A stretch of DNA of 64,000 nucleotides from an uncultured Eubacteriales bacterium (GCA_902781945.1 CACZLE010000004.1:1-64000); one strand, 5' to 3'; shown: positions 48,526 through 57,520, numbered from the stretch's first letter. Made by a program: numbers and translations. Notes: generated from the sequence alone by a model not told the origin.

Positions 48526-50049
48526 TCAGACCTCCCACAGTTCGATGATATCGCTGTCGGCAAAGGCGGGAGCGGTGTGCTTGGGCGCCTTGACCCGGGC
48601 GGTGATGACGGCGATGAGGCCCATGATCTGCACGGTGATCAGCGGCATCATGGCAACCATTGCCACCAGGCCGAAGGCGTCGGTCATGATGTTGCCGCCC
48701 ATGGAGGTCACCGCGCCCATGGCGAAGGGCAGCATGAAGGCCGCGGTCAGGGGGCCGCTGGCCACGCCGCCGGAGTCGAAGGCAATGGCGGTAAAGGTGC
48801 CGGGCACAAAGAAGGACAATCCCAGGGCGATGGCGTAGCCGGGCACGATGAACCACAGGATGGAGATGCCCGTCAGGGCGCGGACCATGCTGAGGCCCAT
48901 GGCGGCGGATACGGCGATGGACAGGCTGAGGCCCATGGCCCGGGCGGAAATGGCGCCCGCGCTCAGCTCCTCCACCTGCCGATTCAGCACCTGCACGGCG
49001 GGCTCGGCGTTGATGATGAACCAGCCCATGACCATGCTGAGGGGCACCAGCAGGAACCGCCACTGGGGCTCCGCCAGCCGCTGGCCCAGCATATAGCCCA
49101 GGGAGGAAAAGCCCACGTTGACGCCGGTGAGGAACAGCACCAGGCCGATCAGGGTCATGAGCAGACCCACCACGATGCGCAGGAAGGGCGCGCGGCGCAG
49201 GCGCAGGGAAATGATCTGGAACACCAGGAAAAAGGCCACGATGGGCAAAAGGGCGTTGAACACCTCGTGCAGGCTCTCGGGCAGAGCGGCCAGATAGCCC
49301 CGGCCCAGGGCCACGGTGTCCACATAGGAGGCGATGACGGTGGAGGCGGCGTTTTCCGGGGCGGAACGATAGATGAAGCCCAGGATCAGCACCGCCAGGA
49401 TGGGGCCGATGGAGCACAGGCCCACCAGGCCGAAGCTGTCCTGCTGGGCCCTTTCGTCGCTGCGGATGGAGGCCACGCCCACGCCCAGGGCCATGATGAA
49501 GGGCACGGTCATGGGGCCGGTGGTGACGCCGCCGCTGTCAAAGGCCACGGCCAGGAAATCGGGATCGGCAAAGACCGCCAGCAGGAACACCAGGCCGTAA
49601 AAGCCCAGGATCAGCCAGCGCAATTCGATGGCATGCAGGATGCGGAACATGCTGAGCATCAAAAACAAGCCCACGCCCACGGAAACCACGATGATGAGCA
49701 CCGTGGTGTTGATGGCGGGCACGTTTCCCGCCAGCACCTGCAGATCGGGCTCCGCCACGGTGATGACCACGCCCAAAAGAAAGCTGACGCTGAGGATCAG
49801 CCAGGCCTTGCGGGATTTGGTCAGCTTGGCCCCGATATGGGAGCCGATCTGGGACATGGACAGCTCCGCGCCCAGGCTGAAAAGGCCCATGCCCACGACG
49901 AGGAACAGGGAGCCCAGCACAAAGGCCAGCATCAGATCATTCTGCATGGGAACCCAGACCAGGCACAGCGCGGCCACCAGCAGCACGATGGGCAGCACGG
50001 ACGCCGCGGCCTCCCGGAATTTTTCCAGCAGCATGCTTTTTCTTGTCAC
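48526..50049 (-). CDS. DUF1538 family polytopic membrane protein
   Basis: 507 residues with two homologous DUF1538 halves. Each half repeats an AEP.(V/L)QVL motif (VAEPDLQVLAG; NAEPAVQVLNR) and a glycine-rich AFDSGGVTTGP / AFDSGGVASGP loop inside hydrophobic helices, about twelve to fourteen in total. This inverted or tandem re-entrant design is typical of ion-coupled transporters. The start is GTG at 50049 after GGGAGG. The adjoining PII-like gene suggests gating by energy or nitrogen state. The transported substrate is unknown. Confidence 0.85.
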   Translation of the reverse strand: MTRKSMLLEKFREAAASVLPIVLLVAALCLVWVPMQNDLMLAFVLGSLFLVVGMGLFSLGAELSMSQIGSHIGAKLTKSRKAWLILSVSFLLGVVITVAEPDLQVLAGNVPAINTTVLIIVVSVGVGLFLMLSMFRILHAIELRWLILGFYGLVFLLAVFADPDFLAVAFDSGGVTTGPMTVPFIMALGVGVASIRSDERAQQDSFGLVGLCSIGPILAVLILGFIYRSAPENAASTVIASYVDTVALGRGYLAALPESLHEVFNALLPIVAFFLVFQIISLRLRRAPFLRIVVGLLMTLIGLVLFLTGVNVGFSSLGYMLGQRLAEPQWRFLLVPLSMVMGWFIINAEPAVQVLNRQVEELSAGAISARAMGLSLSIAVSAAMGLSMVRALTGISILWFIVPGYAIALGLSFFVPGTFTAIAFDSGGVASGPLTAAFMLPFAMGAVTSMGGNIMTDAFGLVAMVAMMPLITVQIMGLIAVITARVKAPKHTAPAFADSDIIELWEV

Positions 50050-50087
50050 GGTTTGCCTCCCTCAAAAAATGTTCGCATTTTCTTCTT

Positions 50088-50116
50088 ATTATATGGAAGT
50101 TGGCTTCCAATGTCAA
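50088..50116 (-). promoter_or_regulatory. Consensus promoter with inverted repeat in spacer
   Basis: Minus-strand TTGACA (50116-50111), a 17-base spacer and TATAAT (50093-50088). The spacer itself contains the perfect inverted repeat TGGAAG (50094-50099) / CTTCCA (50104-50109), a likely regulator site for the DUF1538-PII pair. Confidence 0.8.
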
Positions 50117-50120
50117 CATA

Positions 50121-50150
50121 CAAAAAACGCGGGGATCTTGATTCCCCGCG
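50121..50150 (-). terminator. Intrinsic terminator of parvulin gene
   Basis: Reading the minus strand, CGCGGGGA (50150-50143) pairs perfectly with TCCCCGCG (50135-50128) and is followed by TTTTTT. Confidence 0.92.
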
Positions 50151-50175
50151 CAGGACCCGGTTCTTAACGGGATCT

Positions 50176-51438
50176 TTATTCGGCCTTTTCGGCAGCCGCC
50201 GCTTCGGCCTCCGCCTTCAGCTGATCGATGACGGCGTCGTTGCGGACGATCTCCACTTCCTGCTGCCACTCGGCGTAGCCGGCGTAGAAGGCATTGCTGG
50301 ATTTGGAGGACAGCAGATATTCATTGATTTCGTCATGGATGCTGTCGGTCATGATCAGGCCGCCGGGCACGTCCTTGAGATAATACAGGATGTGGATGCC
50401 GTAGGTGCCCACCACGGGCTGGGACACGTCGCCGGGCTGGCGCATGCCTTCCTGGAAAGCGCCCTCGGTGAAGGCGGGGTCCCACAGGATGCTTTCGGCG
50501 TGGACATGATAGCCCTCGGCCAGCATGGTTTCATCCTGCATGCCGGGATCGTTGCCGTATTCGGCGATCAGGGACTCGAAGCTCTCGCCCTTCTCCAGGC
50601 GGGCATAAATATCATCGATCACATCCTGACGGGAAGCGATGACCGCGGCCCTGGCGCTCTCCACCAGGGCGCGATCCTCAGCGATGGCGGCCTCGTCGGG
50701 GGTCTCGGCGCTCTCCGCCTCGTCCAGGGCCGCCTGGGCGTCGGTATAGGCCTTCAATACGTCGGCGTCCACATTCAGCAGGATATGGATCACGGCGCGA
50801 TAGCCCTCGGGCACATACCAGCTTTCATAGCCGTAATACTGGGTGTAGAATTCGTACATGCCTACGTTGTTTTCATACTGGGCCTGATACTGCGCGCCAT
50901 AGAGATCGAAAACCTGCTGGATCTCCTCCTCGGTGGGCACGTAGCCGCCGGTCAGATCCTCCTCCAGCTTGTCCATGGCCGCCTGATACTTGAGGTCGTC
51001 CGCCAGCACCTGCACGCTGCCGCCCATGGCTCCGAAATACTGCTCCGCCTGCTCCTTGAGGGCAGCGCGGGCTTCCTCGGTATCCTCGGTGAGGTAGCGC
51101 TCCACATAGGAGGACACCACCTGGTCCCACTGGGCCTGGGCGTCGTTGTTGAAAGCAGCCAGTTCTTCCTCGGAGAAATCCAGATAACCGGCCTTCTGCA
51201 GGTGATCCTTGACCACCGCCTCGCGGATCATGCTATCCAGGGCGGCGTCATAATCGGGATAGGTTTCCACATAGCCCGCGTTATACAGCAATTGGGCGTT
51301 GTTTTCCAATTCCGCCACGGTGATCGCATCGCCGTTGATGGTAACGACCACCTCGTCGGCGCCCACGGAGCCCTCCGCCAGGGCCGCGCCGCACAGCAGC
51401 AGCACAGCGGTCAAAAGCGCCAATATTTTTTTGAGCAT
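50176..51438 (-). CDS. Secreted SurA/PrsA-type peptidyl-prolyl isomerase
   Basis: About 420 residues. A signal peptide (KKILALLTAVLLLCGAALAEG) without a lipobox Cys at the cleavage site indicates a secreted or loosely held protein, unlike lipoprotein PrsA. An N-terminal SurA-like chaperone region follows (VVVTINGDAITVAELENNAQLLYNAG). A parvulin domain lies at about residues 230-370 (AVIHILLNVDAD, then PVVGTYGIHILYYL), with a long Ala/Glu-rich helix inserted in it. The start is ATG 51438 or TTG 51444, the latter closer to AGGAAG. It folds exported proteins. Confidence 0.85.
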   Translation of the reverse strand: MLKKILALLTAVLLLCGAALAEGSVGADEVVVTINGDAITVAELENNAQLLYNAGYVETYPDYDAALDSMIREAVVKDHLQKAGYLDFSEEELAAFNNDAQAQWDQVVSSYVERYLTEDTEEARAALKEQAEQYFGAMGGSVQVLADDLKYQAAMDKLEEDLTGGYVPTEEEIQQVFDLYGAQYQAQYENNVGMYEFYTQYYGYESWYVPEGYRAVIHILLNVDADVLKAYTDAQAALDEAESAETPDEAAIAEDRALVESARAAVIASRQDVIDDIYARLEKGESFESLIAEYGNDPGMQDETMLAEGYHVHAESILWDPAFTEGAFQEGMRQPGDVSQPVVGTYGIHILYYLKDVPGGLIMTDSIHDEINEYLLSSKSSNAFYAGYAEWQQEVEIVRNDAVIDQLKAEAEAAAAEKAE

Positions 51439-51490
51439 CGTCAATTTCTACTTCCTTTCCTGATGCGGTATCCGTCATCAAACTGCGTCT

Positions 51491-51519
51491 ATTATGTCAC
51501 AATCCGCTATCCGGCGCAA
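51491..51519 (-). promoter_or_regulatory. Promoter for parvulin gene
   Basis: Minus-strand TTGCGC (51519-51514), a 17-base spacer and CATAAT (51496-51491). Confidence 0.65.
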
Positions 51520-51607
51520 GTGTTTTCGGGTTTTTTTCAAAGATGTTACAAAAAGGTCACAATTCCGTTTGCATTTTTCCTTTATATCCTTTATAATGGG
51601 AAATGGA

Positions 51608-52048
51608 TTATTTCCTTTTGTTTTGGAAAAATAATTGCAGCTGGCGGGCGCACTCCTGTTCCAGTATCCCGCCCGTGCACCGCACCCGGTGAAAAAAGGC
51701 CGGGTCCTGGGGCAGATCATACACGCTGCCGCAGCATCCCTGGCGGGGATCATAGGCGCCAAAAACGCAGGCGTCCACCTCCGCCATCACCAGGGCCCCG
51801 GCGCACATGGGGCAGGGCTCCAGGGTCACATAGAGGGTGCAGCCGCGCAGCCTGCGCTCTCCCAGTTTTTCAAAGGCCTGCTGCATGGCCAGCATTTCTG
51901 CGTGGGCAAAGGGCCCGCCGCCCGCTTCCCGTTGATTGTGGGCCGCCGCGATCACCTGGCCGTCCCGGCAAAGCACCGCGCCCACAGGCACGTCCGCCCC
52001 GCTCCTTTGCGCCTCCGCCAGGGCCAGACGCATCATTTTTTCATCCAT
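51608..52048 (-). CDS. tadA: tRNA-specific adenosine deaminase TadA
   Basis: 146 residues. FAHAEMLAMQ provides the zinc His and catalytic Glu, and TLEPCPMCAGALV the two zinc Cys, as in TadA. It converts A34 of tRNA-Arg to inosine. The start at 52048 (MDEKMMRLAL) has GAGGGG upstream; the longer open frame has no ribosome site and overlaps the promoter. The C-terminal helix ends QLQLFFQNKRK. Confidence 0.93.
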   Translation of the reverse strand: MDEKMMRLALAEAQRSGADVPVGAVLCRDGQVIAAAHNQREAGGGPFAHAEMLAMQQAFEKLGERRLRGCTLYVTLEPCPMCAGALVMAEVDACVFGAYDPRQGCCGSVYDLPQDPAFFHRVRCTGGILEQECARQLQLFFQNKRK

Positions 52049-52079
52049 ATCCCGTTCCCCTCTCTGCCTGCGCGCTGCC

Positions 52080-52108
52080 ATTTTATCATGAAAAGCCCCA
52101 AAGGGCAA
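52080..52108 (-). promoter_or_regulatory. Promoter for tadA
   Basis: Minus-strand TTGCCC (52108-52103), a 17-base spacer and TAAAAT (52085-52080). Confidence 0.65.
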
Positions 52109-52137
52109 GCGGCGCACCCCTTAAGGAGGAATCGATT

Positions 52138-53307
52138 TTGCGGCGAATGATCTCTGTTTTTTTGATCCTGTTTATGCTCTTTTCCTGCGTCGGGTGCGCC
52201 GCCCAGGCCGATGCCGGCACGCGGCTTATGGCCCTCAACGTGGACAAGGCCGACTGCCTGCTGCTGCGATTTGACGATCAGGCTTACCTGATCGACAGCG
52301 GCTATGACTACACCTACAACGCCCTGGCGGAATTGCTGCGCCGGGAGGACGTGACTCGCCTGAACGGCGTGTTTCTGACCCATTGCGACAAGGATCACTA
52401 CGGCGGTCTGGCCGCCTTGGCCCAGAGCGATATCGCGGTGGACGCCTGGTACGCGGCGGCCATCTATTACGATGTGACGGAGGATCAGCACCCCATGATC
52501 CAGGCCGCCGCCCTGCGCGGCGAAGCGGTCATCTGGCTGAGCGCCGGAGACACGCTGCAATTGGGAGATTCCGCCACCCTGCGGGTGCTGGGGCCCCTGA
52601 CCCGGAACACCACCAACGAAAACAACAATTCCCTGGTCTTTTCTGTGGAAACGAAGGACGGCTCACTGCTGTTCACCGGGGATATGAAGCTGGAAGAGGA
52701 ATATGAGCTGATGGAAGCGGGGCTGATCGGCCCCGCGGACGTGCTGAAGGTGCCCTTTCACGGGGACAACACCGCCAGCAGCGAAGCCTTTGTGGGGCGT
52801 GTTGTCCCCCAGATCGCGCTGATCAGCACCTCCACGGCCCAGGAGCCGGACACCCCCGCCTCCTCCATCCTCAAACGCTATGCGCGGTATGGGGCGGAGA
52901 TCCTGGTGACCCAGGATTACCAGCGGGGCGTGGAGATCGACCTGCGGAACGGTACGGCGTCCTCCCAGCCCCTTCTTTGGGAGGCTCCCGATTACAGCAA
53001 ATCCATCCGGGCGGACATCACGCCGGAGGACGACCTGCTGACCCTGCGCAACAGCGGCGATCAGCCCATCGATCTGTCCGGCTGGATCCTGTTTTCCACC
53101 AAAGGCGGGGAATGCGTCCGCTTCCCCGAGGGCAGCATACTGCCCGCCAACGGCGTGTTCAGGATCGGCAGCCGGGCCACGTTCTCCCCGGCGGACTGGA
53201 AGCTGGACGAAAAGCGGATGTGGCACAAATCCAAATGGGATCAGGCCCGGCTGTACGACCTGAGCGGCAGCCTGGCAGCCGTCACCGATAACGGCAAGCC
53301 GGAATAG
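52138..53307 (+). CDS. ComEC-like MBL-fold lipoprotein with C-terminal lamin-tail-like domain
   Basis: 389 residues. The N-terminus is a signal peptide with cysteines at the cleavage region (LFSCVGC), probably a lipoprotein. Residues about 28-270 are a metallo-beta-lactamase domain of the ComEC/Rec2 type: FLTHCDKDHYGGL gives HxDxDH, then FTGDM and VPFHGDN. Residues about 295-380 form a beta-sandwich with LRNSGDQPIDLSGWILFSTKGG, the pattern of lamin-tail domains, which can bind DNA or carry localisation. The start is TTG at 52138, 7 bases after AAGGAGGA. An extracellular nuclease acting on DNA or nucleotides is likely. Confidence 0.82.
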   Translation: MRRMISVFLILFMLFSCVGCAAQADAGTRLMALNVDKADCLLLRFDDQAYLIDSGYDYTYNALAELLRREDVTRLNGVFLTHCDKDHYGGLAALAQSDIAVDAWYAAAIYYDVTEDQHPMIQAAALRGEAVIWLSAGDTLQLGDSATLRVLGPLTRNTTNENNNSLVFSVETKDGSLLFTGDMKLEEEYELMEAGLIGPADVLKVPFHGDNTASSEAFVGRVVPQIALISTSTAQEPDTPASSILKRYARYGAEILVTQDYQRGVEIDLRNGTASSQPLLWEAPDYSKSIRADITPEDDLLTLRNSGDQPIDLSGWILFSTKGGECVRFPEGSILPANGVFRIGSRATFSPADWKLDEKRMWHKSKWDQARLYDLSGSLAAVTDNGKPE

Positions 53308-53356
53308 GATACAGCGGGAGGAAATCTTCCTCCACTCCAGCAAGGAGGCTGTATCC
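53307..53356 (+). promoter_or_regulatory. Hairpin enclosing ribosome site of Cys-rich gene
   Basis: GGATACAGC (53307-53315) pairs perfectly with GCTGTATCC (53348-53356), whose last base abuts the ATG. The Shine-Dalgarno AAGGAGG (53342-53348) is at the base of the loop, so the fold would block ribosome entry. Confidence 0.6.
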
Positions 53357-53899
53357 ATGCAACATATCGATCCGCAGCCCTGTCATTCCCTGCCTCCCGG
53401 AGGCTTTCTGATGCAGCAGATCGTGGCTTCGGGCCAGGTCTATCTGCGATATCAACGGTTTTCCCTGTGCCTGACCGACCTGCCCTGCGGTATGGATCAG
53501 GCGCAATTGCAGGCGGTGAGCGTCGATCCCTGCGGCGTCAGGGTGGAACGCCGGTGCGACTGCTGCCGGGGCGGCATCCCCGTCACGCTGATTCTGCCCC
53601 TGTGCTGTCAGCTTTGGGACGGCTGCCGCCAGGCCAGCGCCTCCGCACGCATCGAGGTGCCCATGCAGCTGCGCCCCTGCGGCGATCCCCGGGAAACCGA
53701 CCGGGCGCGGCCCTTCGCCAACGCCTGCGTGCGGCTGGTGCGTGCCTGCGGCTGCTGCGAATGTGACCGCGTCGACGCCTGGCTGGACGTATGGGCCCAG
53801 GCCTGGCTGACCGCCTGCCGGCCCATGTACGGCGGCGGCTGTCCTCCGCCCTGTCCTCCGCCCCTTCCCCTGTATCCACAGCCCTGCCGCATGCGCTAA
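53357..53899 (+). CDS. Cys-rich hypothetical protein, possible spore-surface protein
   Basis: 180 residues with 20 cysteines, many paired (CDCC, LCCQ, CGCCEC), and a Pro/Cys-rich C-terminus (GGGCPPPCPPPLPLYPQPC). There is no signal peptide or transmembrane helix, so it is cytoplasmic at synthesis; Cys-rich soluble proteins without a signal are typical of Clostridial spore coat or exosporium layers made in the mother cell. It starts 49 bases after the MBL lipoprotein and ends 33 bases before the SdrD-like gene. The assignment to the spore is an inference from composition. Confidence 0.65.
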   Translation: MQHIDPQPCHSLPPGGFLMQQIVASGQVYLRYQRFSLCLTDLPCGMDQAQLQAVSVDPCGVRVERRCDCCRGGIPVTLILPLCCQLWDGCRQASASARIEVPMQLRPCGDPRETDRARPFANACVRLVRACGCCECDRVDAWLDVWAQAWLTACRPMYGGGCPPPCPPPLPLYPQPCRMR

Positions 53900-53932
53900 A
53901 GGCGGCAAAATCCATACAATGGAGGCATCACT

Positions 53933-56900
53933 ATGCGCAAATCCATGCCTGTTCTCGTGCTCCTGTTCCTGGCCTGCTGCCTGCTGTTCCCCCTGTCCGC
54001 CCTGGCGGGCAGCTCGGAGATATCGGGCTACGCCTTTCTGGACGGAGGCAGCGGCCTGTATGACGGCAGCGCCCGCATGCAGGCAGACGTCACCGTTTCG
54101 CTGTACAGCCTGGATGACGAGGGCGAAGAAACGCTGATCGGCACCGTGACGACGGGCAACTCCGGCAGTTACGCCTTCACCGGCCTGGATGCCGGGCAAT
54201 ACCGCCTGCGGGCCCAGGCGCCGGACAACTGCTGCTTCATCATGCCCCAGGAGGGCGGCAGCGTCATGCTGCCCGCCGTGGGCACGCGCAGTTACTCCCA
54301 GCCCATCCGGGTGGAGGACGGCATGCTGTATGGCAACGCGCATATCGGCGTCTCCCGCGCTTTCAGCTATGTCAAGATCGTCGCCTTTGAGGACCTGAAC
54401 CAGAACGGCGGGCGCAGCACCAACGAAACCCTGCTGCGCGGCGTGCAGGTGGCCATCCTCTATGAATTGGACGGCGAACTGATTGAGATCGCTTCCGGCT
54501 CCACCGACATCAACGGCGAAGCCATCTTCCTGCATATCACGCCGGGCACCTACCGCTTCGCGGCCACGCTGCCCGCGCCCTACATCTTTGGCCCCGTGGG
54601 AGAAAAGGTCTCCCTGTGGTACAACTGCGTGCCCCCTTCCGACAGCAATTACGGCATGACGGCCCCCGCGCAGGTGATCAAGGGCGACAGCCTGGGCATC
54701 GGCGTGGGCGCGGTGAGCACGGGCAGCCTGCAGGGCTCCATCTGGAGCGACACCAACATGAACGGCCTGCGGGACGGCATCTTTGAAGGCGGCTATGCCG
54801 GGGCCAGCGTGCATCTGCACAGCGCGCAGGCCGGGGTGGACCGCGAGGTGGTCACGGGCGAGGACGGCCAGTTCCGCTTCGGCAGCCTGCTGGCCGGGGA
54901 ATATCTGCTCAGCGTGACCCTGCCCGAAAACAGCATGTTTACCCTGCCCGGCGGCGACAGCCTGTTTTCCGAGGGCTACAGCCGCACGGACAGCTGCCTG
55001 GTGACGGTGGAGACCATGATGGAATCCAGCGTGCAGTCCATCGGCGTGATCCCCGCCACCTCCCTGAGCGTGCTGGTATACAACGATTTGAACGTAAACG
55101 GCTATATGGACCCGGGAGAGCCGCCCTTTGCGGGCGCGGCGCTGAACGTGCTGGACGGGGATGAGGCGGTAGCCGCTGTGCTGTCCGATGGGGATGGCGT
55201 GGCCCATATCCCCGTGCTGCGCGGCGGAGACCGGGAGCTGCGGCTGATGCTGCCTGACGGCCAGGTCTTTACCGTGGACGGGCTGGGCAACGACTTTGCC
55301 GCGCCTGCGGCCACAGGCGATCTGACCGTGCCCGTCACCCTGCCCCATGGCGAGGAGACGCAGTTGAGCGCGGGCGTCACCCAGGCCGCCTCCGTCAGCG
55401 GCATCCTGTTTGACGACCGGGACCTGAGCGGCATCATGGAAGATGGCGAAGCCGGTCTGCCCGGGTTCACGGTGCAGGCGGTGAACAGCGAGGGCCTGAC
55501 CGTGGCCCAGACAGTGACCGACGACCAGGGCCATTACGCCTTCAACAATCTGCTGCCCGCCGTCCATACCCTGCGCTTCCAGCTGGTGGACGCCTATGTG
55601 TGCTCCGATTATTCCGACAGCGGCGCGGCCCACGCCAACAGCGTGATCTCCCAGACCCCCGAGTACGGCGAGACCGACGCGCTGATCCTGACACCGGGCC
55701 AAAGCCTGACGGACGTGAGCGCCGCCATCTTCCGCAGCGCCACCATCTCCGGCCAGGTGCTGCTGGACAGCGGCGTCCCCTCCATGCCCGTGGAGGGCGG
55801 CATGGCGGGAGTGCGCGTGACGCTGCTGGATGAATACGGCGGGGAAGTCAGCGAAACCACCACCGCCTATACCGACGAGAACGGCTCCTTCTACCTGAAG
55901 GGCGCGCTGCCCGGGGACTATCTGCTGGAATACCAGCTGCCGGAAAACGCCTGCTTCGTCCATCCCATCACCACGGATGAAAGCTATGTCACCGACCTTT
56001 TCACCGTGCAGGTGGCGGATGATCTGGTGCGCGCGCCGCTTTACGCCATCCAGACGGGCAGCCTGTCCGGCTACCTCTATATCGACGGCGACCTGAATGG
56101 CCGCTTCGACGCTTCCGAAACGGTGCTTCCCGATATAAGCATTCAACTGACCAACACCGATCTGGATCAGATCTACGAGACCGCCACCCTGGACAACGGC
56201 CAGTACATTCTGGACCAGCTGCGCCCCGGCGCGTACACCATCGCCGTGACCCTGCCGGAGGGCCTGTGCTTCGCCTATGACGCCTCCTCTCCCCTGCCGC
56301 CGCAGGTGGGGACCGCCGCGGAATCCGCCTTTACTCTGGAAATCGGCCAGCAGATGGAGCAGCGCTGCATCGCCGCCGCCAGACCGGCCTCCTTCACCGG
56401 CAGCATCTACTTTGATCAAAGCTACGACGGCCTGCGGGACGTGGACGAGCCCGGCGCGGCGGGGATCACCGTGACGCTGCAAAGCGTCGATGGGCCCCAG
56501 TCCTATTCCATGCAGACCGACGCCGACGGCATCTGCCGCCTGGACGCTCTGGTGCCCGGGGCGTACACCCTGCGGGTCACGCTGCCCGGTGACTGCATCC
56601 CCACCAAGGGGAACGACGCTCAGCTGACCGACGGCTTCTGGGTTTCCAAGCTGATGGTGGACAACGGCGAAGAGAAGCAGGACGAATACGGCATCCTGCG
56701 CTATGCCTCCGTGGGCGGCCACATCTGGAGCCTGGACGGAACCCTGAACGGCGCTGTGGGGCGCACGGTAAGCCTGTATCAGGAAGGCGCAGCGGAGCCC
56801 CTGGCCATCACCGTCAGCGATGAAAACGGCGCTTACGCCTTCCAGCAGCTGCTGCCCGGCCAGTATCGCGTCGCCTGCGATCTGCCCGACGAGCGCTACA

Positions 56901-57466
56901 ATTACGCCCGGACGGTGGACGCCTCCCTGCGTCCCGCCTATCTGCCGGGCGCCGAGCCCGATATCCCCGTGGGCTTTGACGGCTACTTCCCCGTGGCCAT
57001 GGGCGCGGACATGCAGGCCTGCGATATCGGCATCGGCGCGCTGGGCGAGCTGGGCGACACCGCCTGGCTGGACCTGAACGGCAACGGATTGCAGGACGGC
57101 GCGGAGCCCACCCTGCCCGGTATCGCCATCCGGCTGTACCAGTACGGCGCGCTGGCGGCGGAGACCGTCACCGACAGCATGGGCCGCTATCTGATCACCG
57201 ACCTGTATCCCGGCTCCTACACCGTGCGGGTCACGGTGCCTGCCGAGCTGAAGGTGACGGTGATCCGCGCGGATTATCCCCTGGCCGCCAGCGTGCTCAC
57301 CGAGGTGGACGCCCAGACCGCCCAGGCCATGAACATCACCGTACCCAGCGCGGGCCGCAACCTGAACTGCGATTTCGGCTTCGTGCTGCGGCAGGAGGGC
57401 GTTTATCCCGCCTCCCTGGAAAGCCTTAGCCAGATCGACTGGAGCTTCAACGGACAAAGGAAATAA
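53933..57466 (+). CDS. Large secreted protein of ten SdrD-B/Cna-B-like modules
   Basis: 1177 residues with a clear signal peptide (PVLVLLFLACCLLFPLSALAG). About ten beta-sandwich modules of roughly 110 residues follow. Most open with G.....D.N.NG..D..E...AG..V.L (for example VLVYNDLNVNGYMDPGEPPF and TAWLDLNGNGLQDGAEP) and close with Y.F..LL.G.Y.L. These are SdrD-B-type calcium-binding modules. The C-terminus is ...SFNGQRK with no LPxTG motif, membrane helix or other anchor, so it is secreted or held by partners. It is a structural or adhesive protein and the last gene of the locus; a terminator follows. Confidence 0.85.
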   Translation: MRKSMPVLVLLFLACCLLFPLSALAGSSEISGYAFLDGGSGLYDGSARMQADVTVSLYSLDDEGEETLIGTVTTGNSGSYAFTGLDAGQYRLRAQAPDNCCFIMPQEGGSVMLPAVGTRSYSQPIRVEDGMLYGNAHIGVSRAFSYVKIVAFEDLNQNGGRSTNETLLRGVQVAILYELDGELIEIASGSTDINGEAIFLHITPGTYRFAATLPAPYIFGPVGEKVSLWYNCVPPSDSNYGMTAPAQVIKGDSLGIGVGAVSTGSLQGSIWSDTNMNGLRDGIFEGGYAGASVHLHSAQAGVDREVVTGEDGQFRFGSLLAGEYLLSVTLPENSMFTLPGGDSLFSEGYSRTDSCLVTVETMMESSVQSIGVIPATSLSVLVYNDLNVNGYMDPGEPPFAGAALNVLDGDEAVAAVLSDGDGVAHIPVLRGGDRELRLMLPDGQVFTVDGLGNDFAAPAATGDLTVPVTLPHGEETQLSAGVTQAASVSGILFDDRDLSGIMEDGEAGLPGFTVQAVNSEGLTVAQTVTDDQGHYAFNNLLPAVHTLRFQLVDAYVCSDYSDSGAAHANSVISQTPEYGETDALILTPGQSLTDVSAAIFRSATISGQVLLDSGVPSMPVEGGMAGVRVTLLDEYGGEVSETTTAYTDENGSFYLKGALPGDYLLEYQLPENACFVHPITTDESYVTDLFTVQVADDLVRAPLYAIQTGSLSGYLYIDGDLNGRFDASETVLPDISIQLTNTDLDQIYETATLDNGQYILDQLRPGAYTIAVTLPEGLCFAYDASSPLPPQVGTAAESAFTLEIGQQMEQRCIAAARPASFTGSIYFDQSYDGLRDVDEPGAAGITVTLQSVDGPQSYSMQTDADGICRLDALVPGAYTLRVTLPGDCIPTKGNDAQLTDGFWVSKLMVDNGEEKQDEYGILRYASVGGHIWSLDGTLNGAVGRTVSLYQEGAAEPLAITVSDENGAYAFQQLLPGQYRVACDLPDERYNYARTVDASLRPAYLPGAEPDIPVGFDGYFPVAMGADMQACDIGIGALGELGDTAWLDLNGNGLQDGAEPTLPGIAIRLYQYGALAAETVTDSMGRYLITDLYPGSYTVRVTVPAELKVTVIRADYPLAASVLTEVDAQTAQAMNITVPSAGRNLNCDFGFVLRQEGVYPASLESLSQIDWSFNGQRK

Positions 57467-57482
57467 AGACGATCATCATTCA

Positions 57483-57520
57483 GGACGCCTGGTCCCCCCA
57501 AGGGCAGGCGTCCTTTATTT
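57483..57520 (+). terminator. Intrinsic terminator of SdrD-like gene
   Basis: GGACGCCTG (57483-57491) pairs with CAGGCGTCC (57505-57513) and is followed by TTTATTTA. Confidence 0.85.

Noticed and set aside
47704..52137. A very long plus-strand frame running into the MBL gene
   Set aside because: The part before 52138 is antisense to topB, the PII-like, DUF1538, parvulin and tadA genes and reads as low-complexity shadow; only 52138-53307, with its own AAGGAGG and TTG start, is a gene.
53282..57457. A 1391-codon open frame on the minus strand
   Set aside because: It lies antisense to the SdrD-like gene, has no signal or domain, is rich in His/Gln/Gly as expected of a reverse-frame shadow, and lacks a ribosome site.
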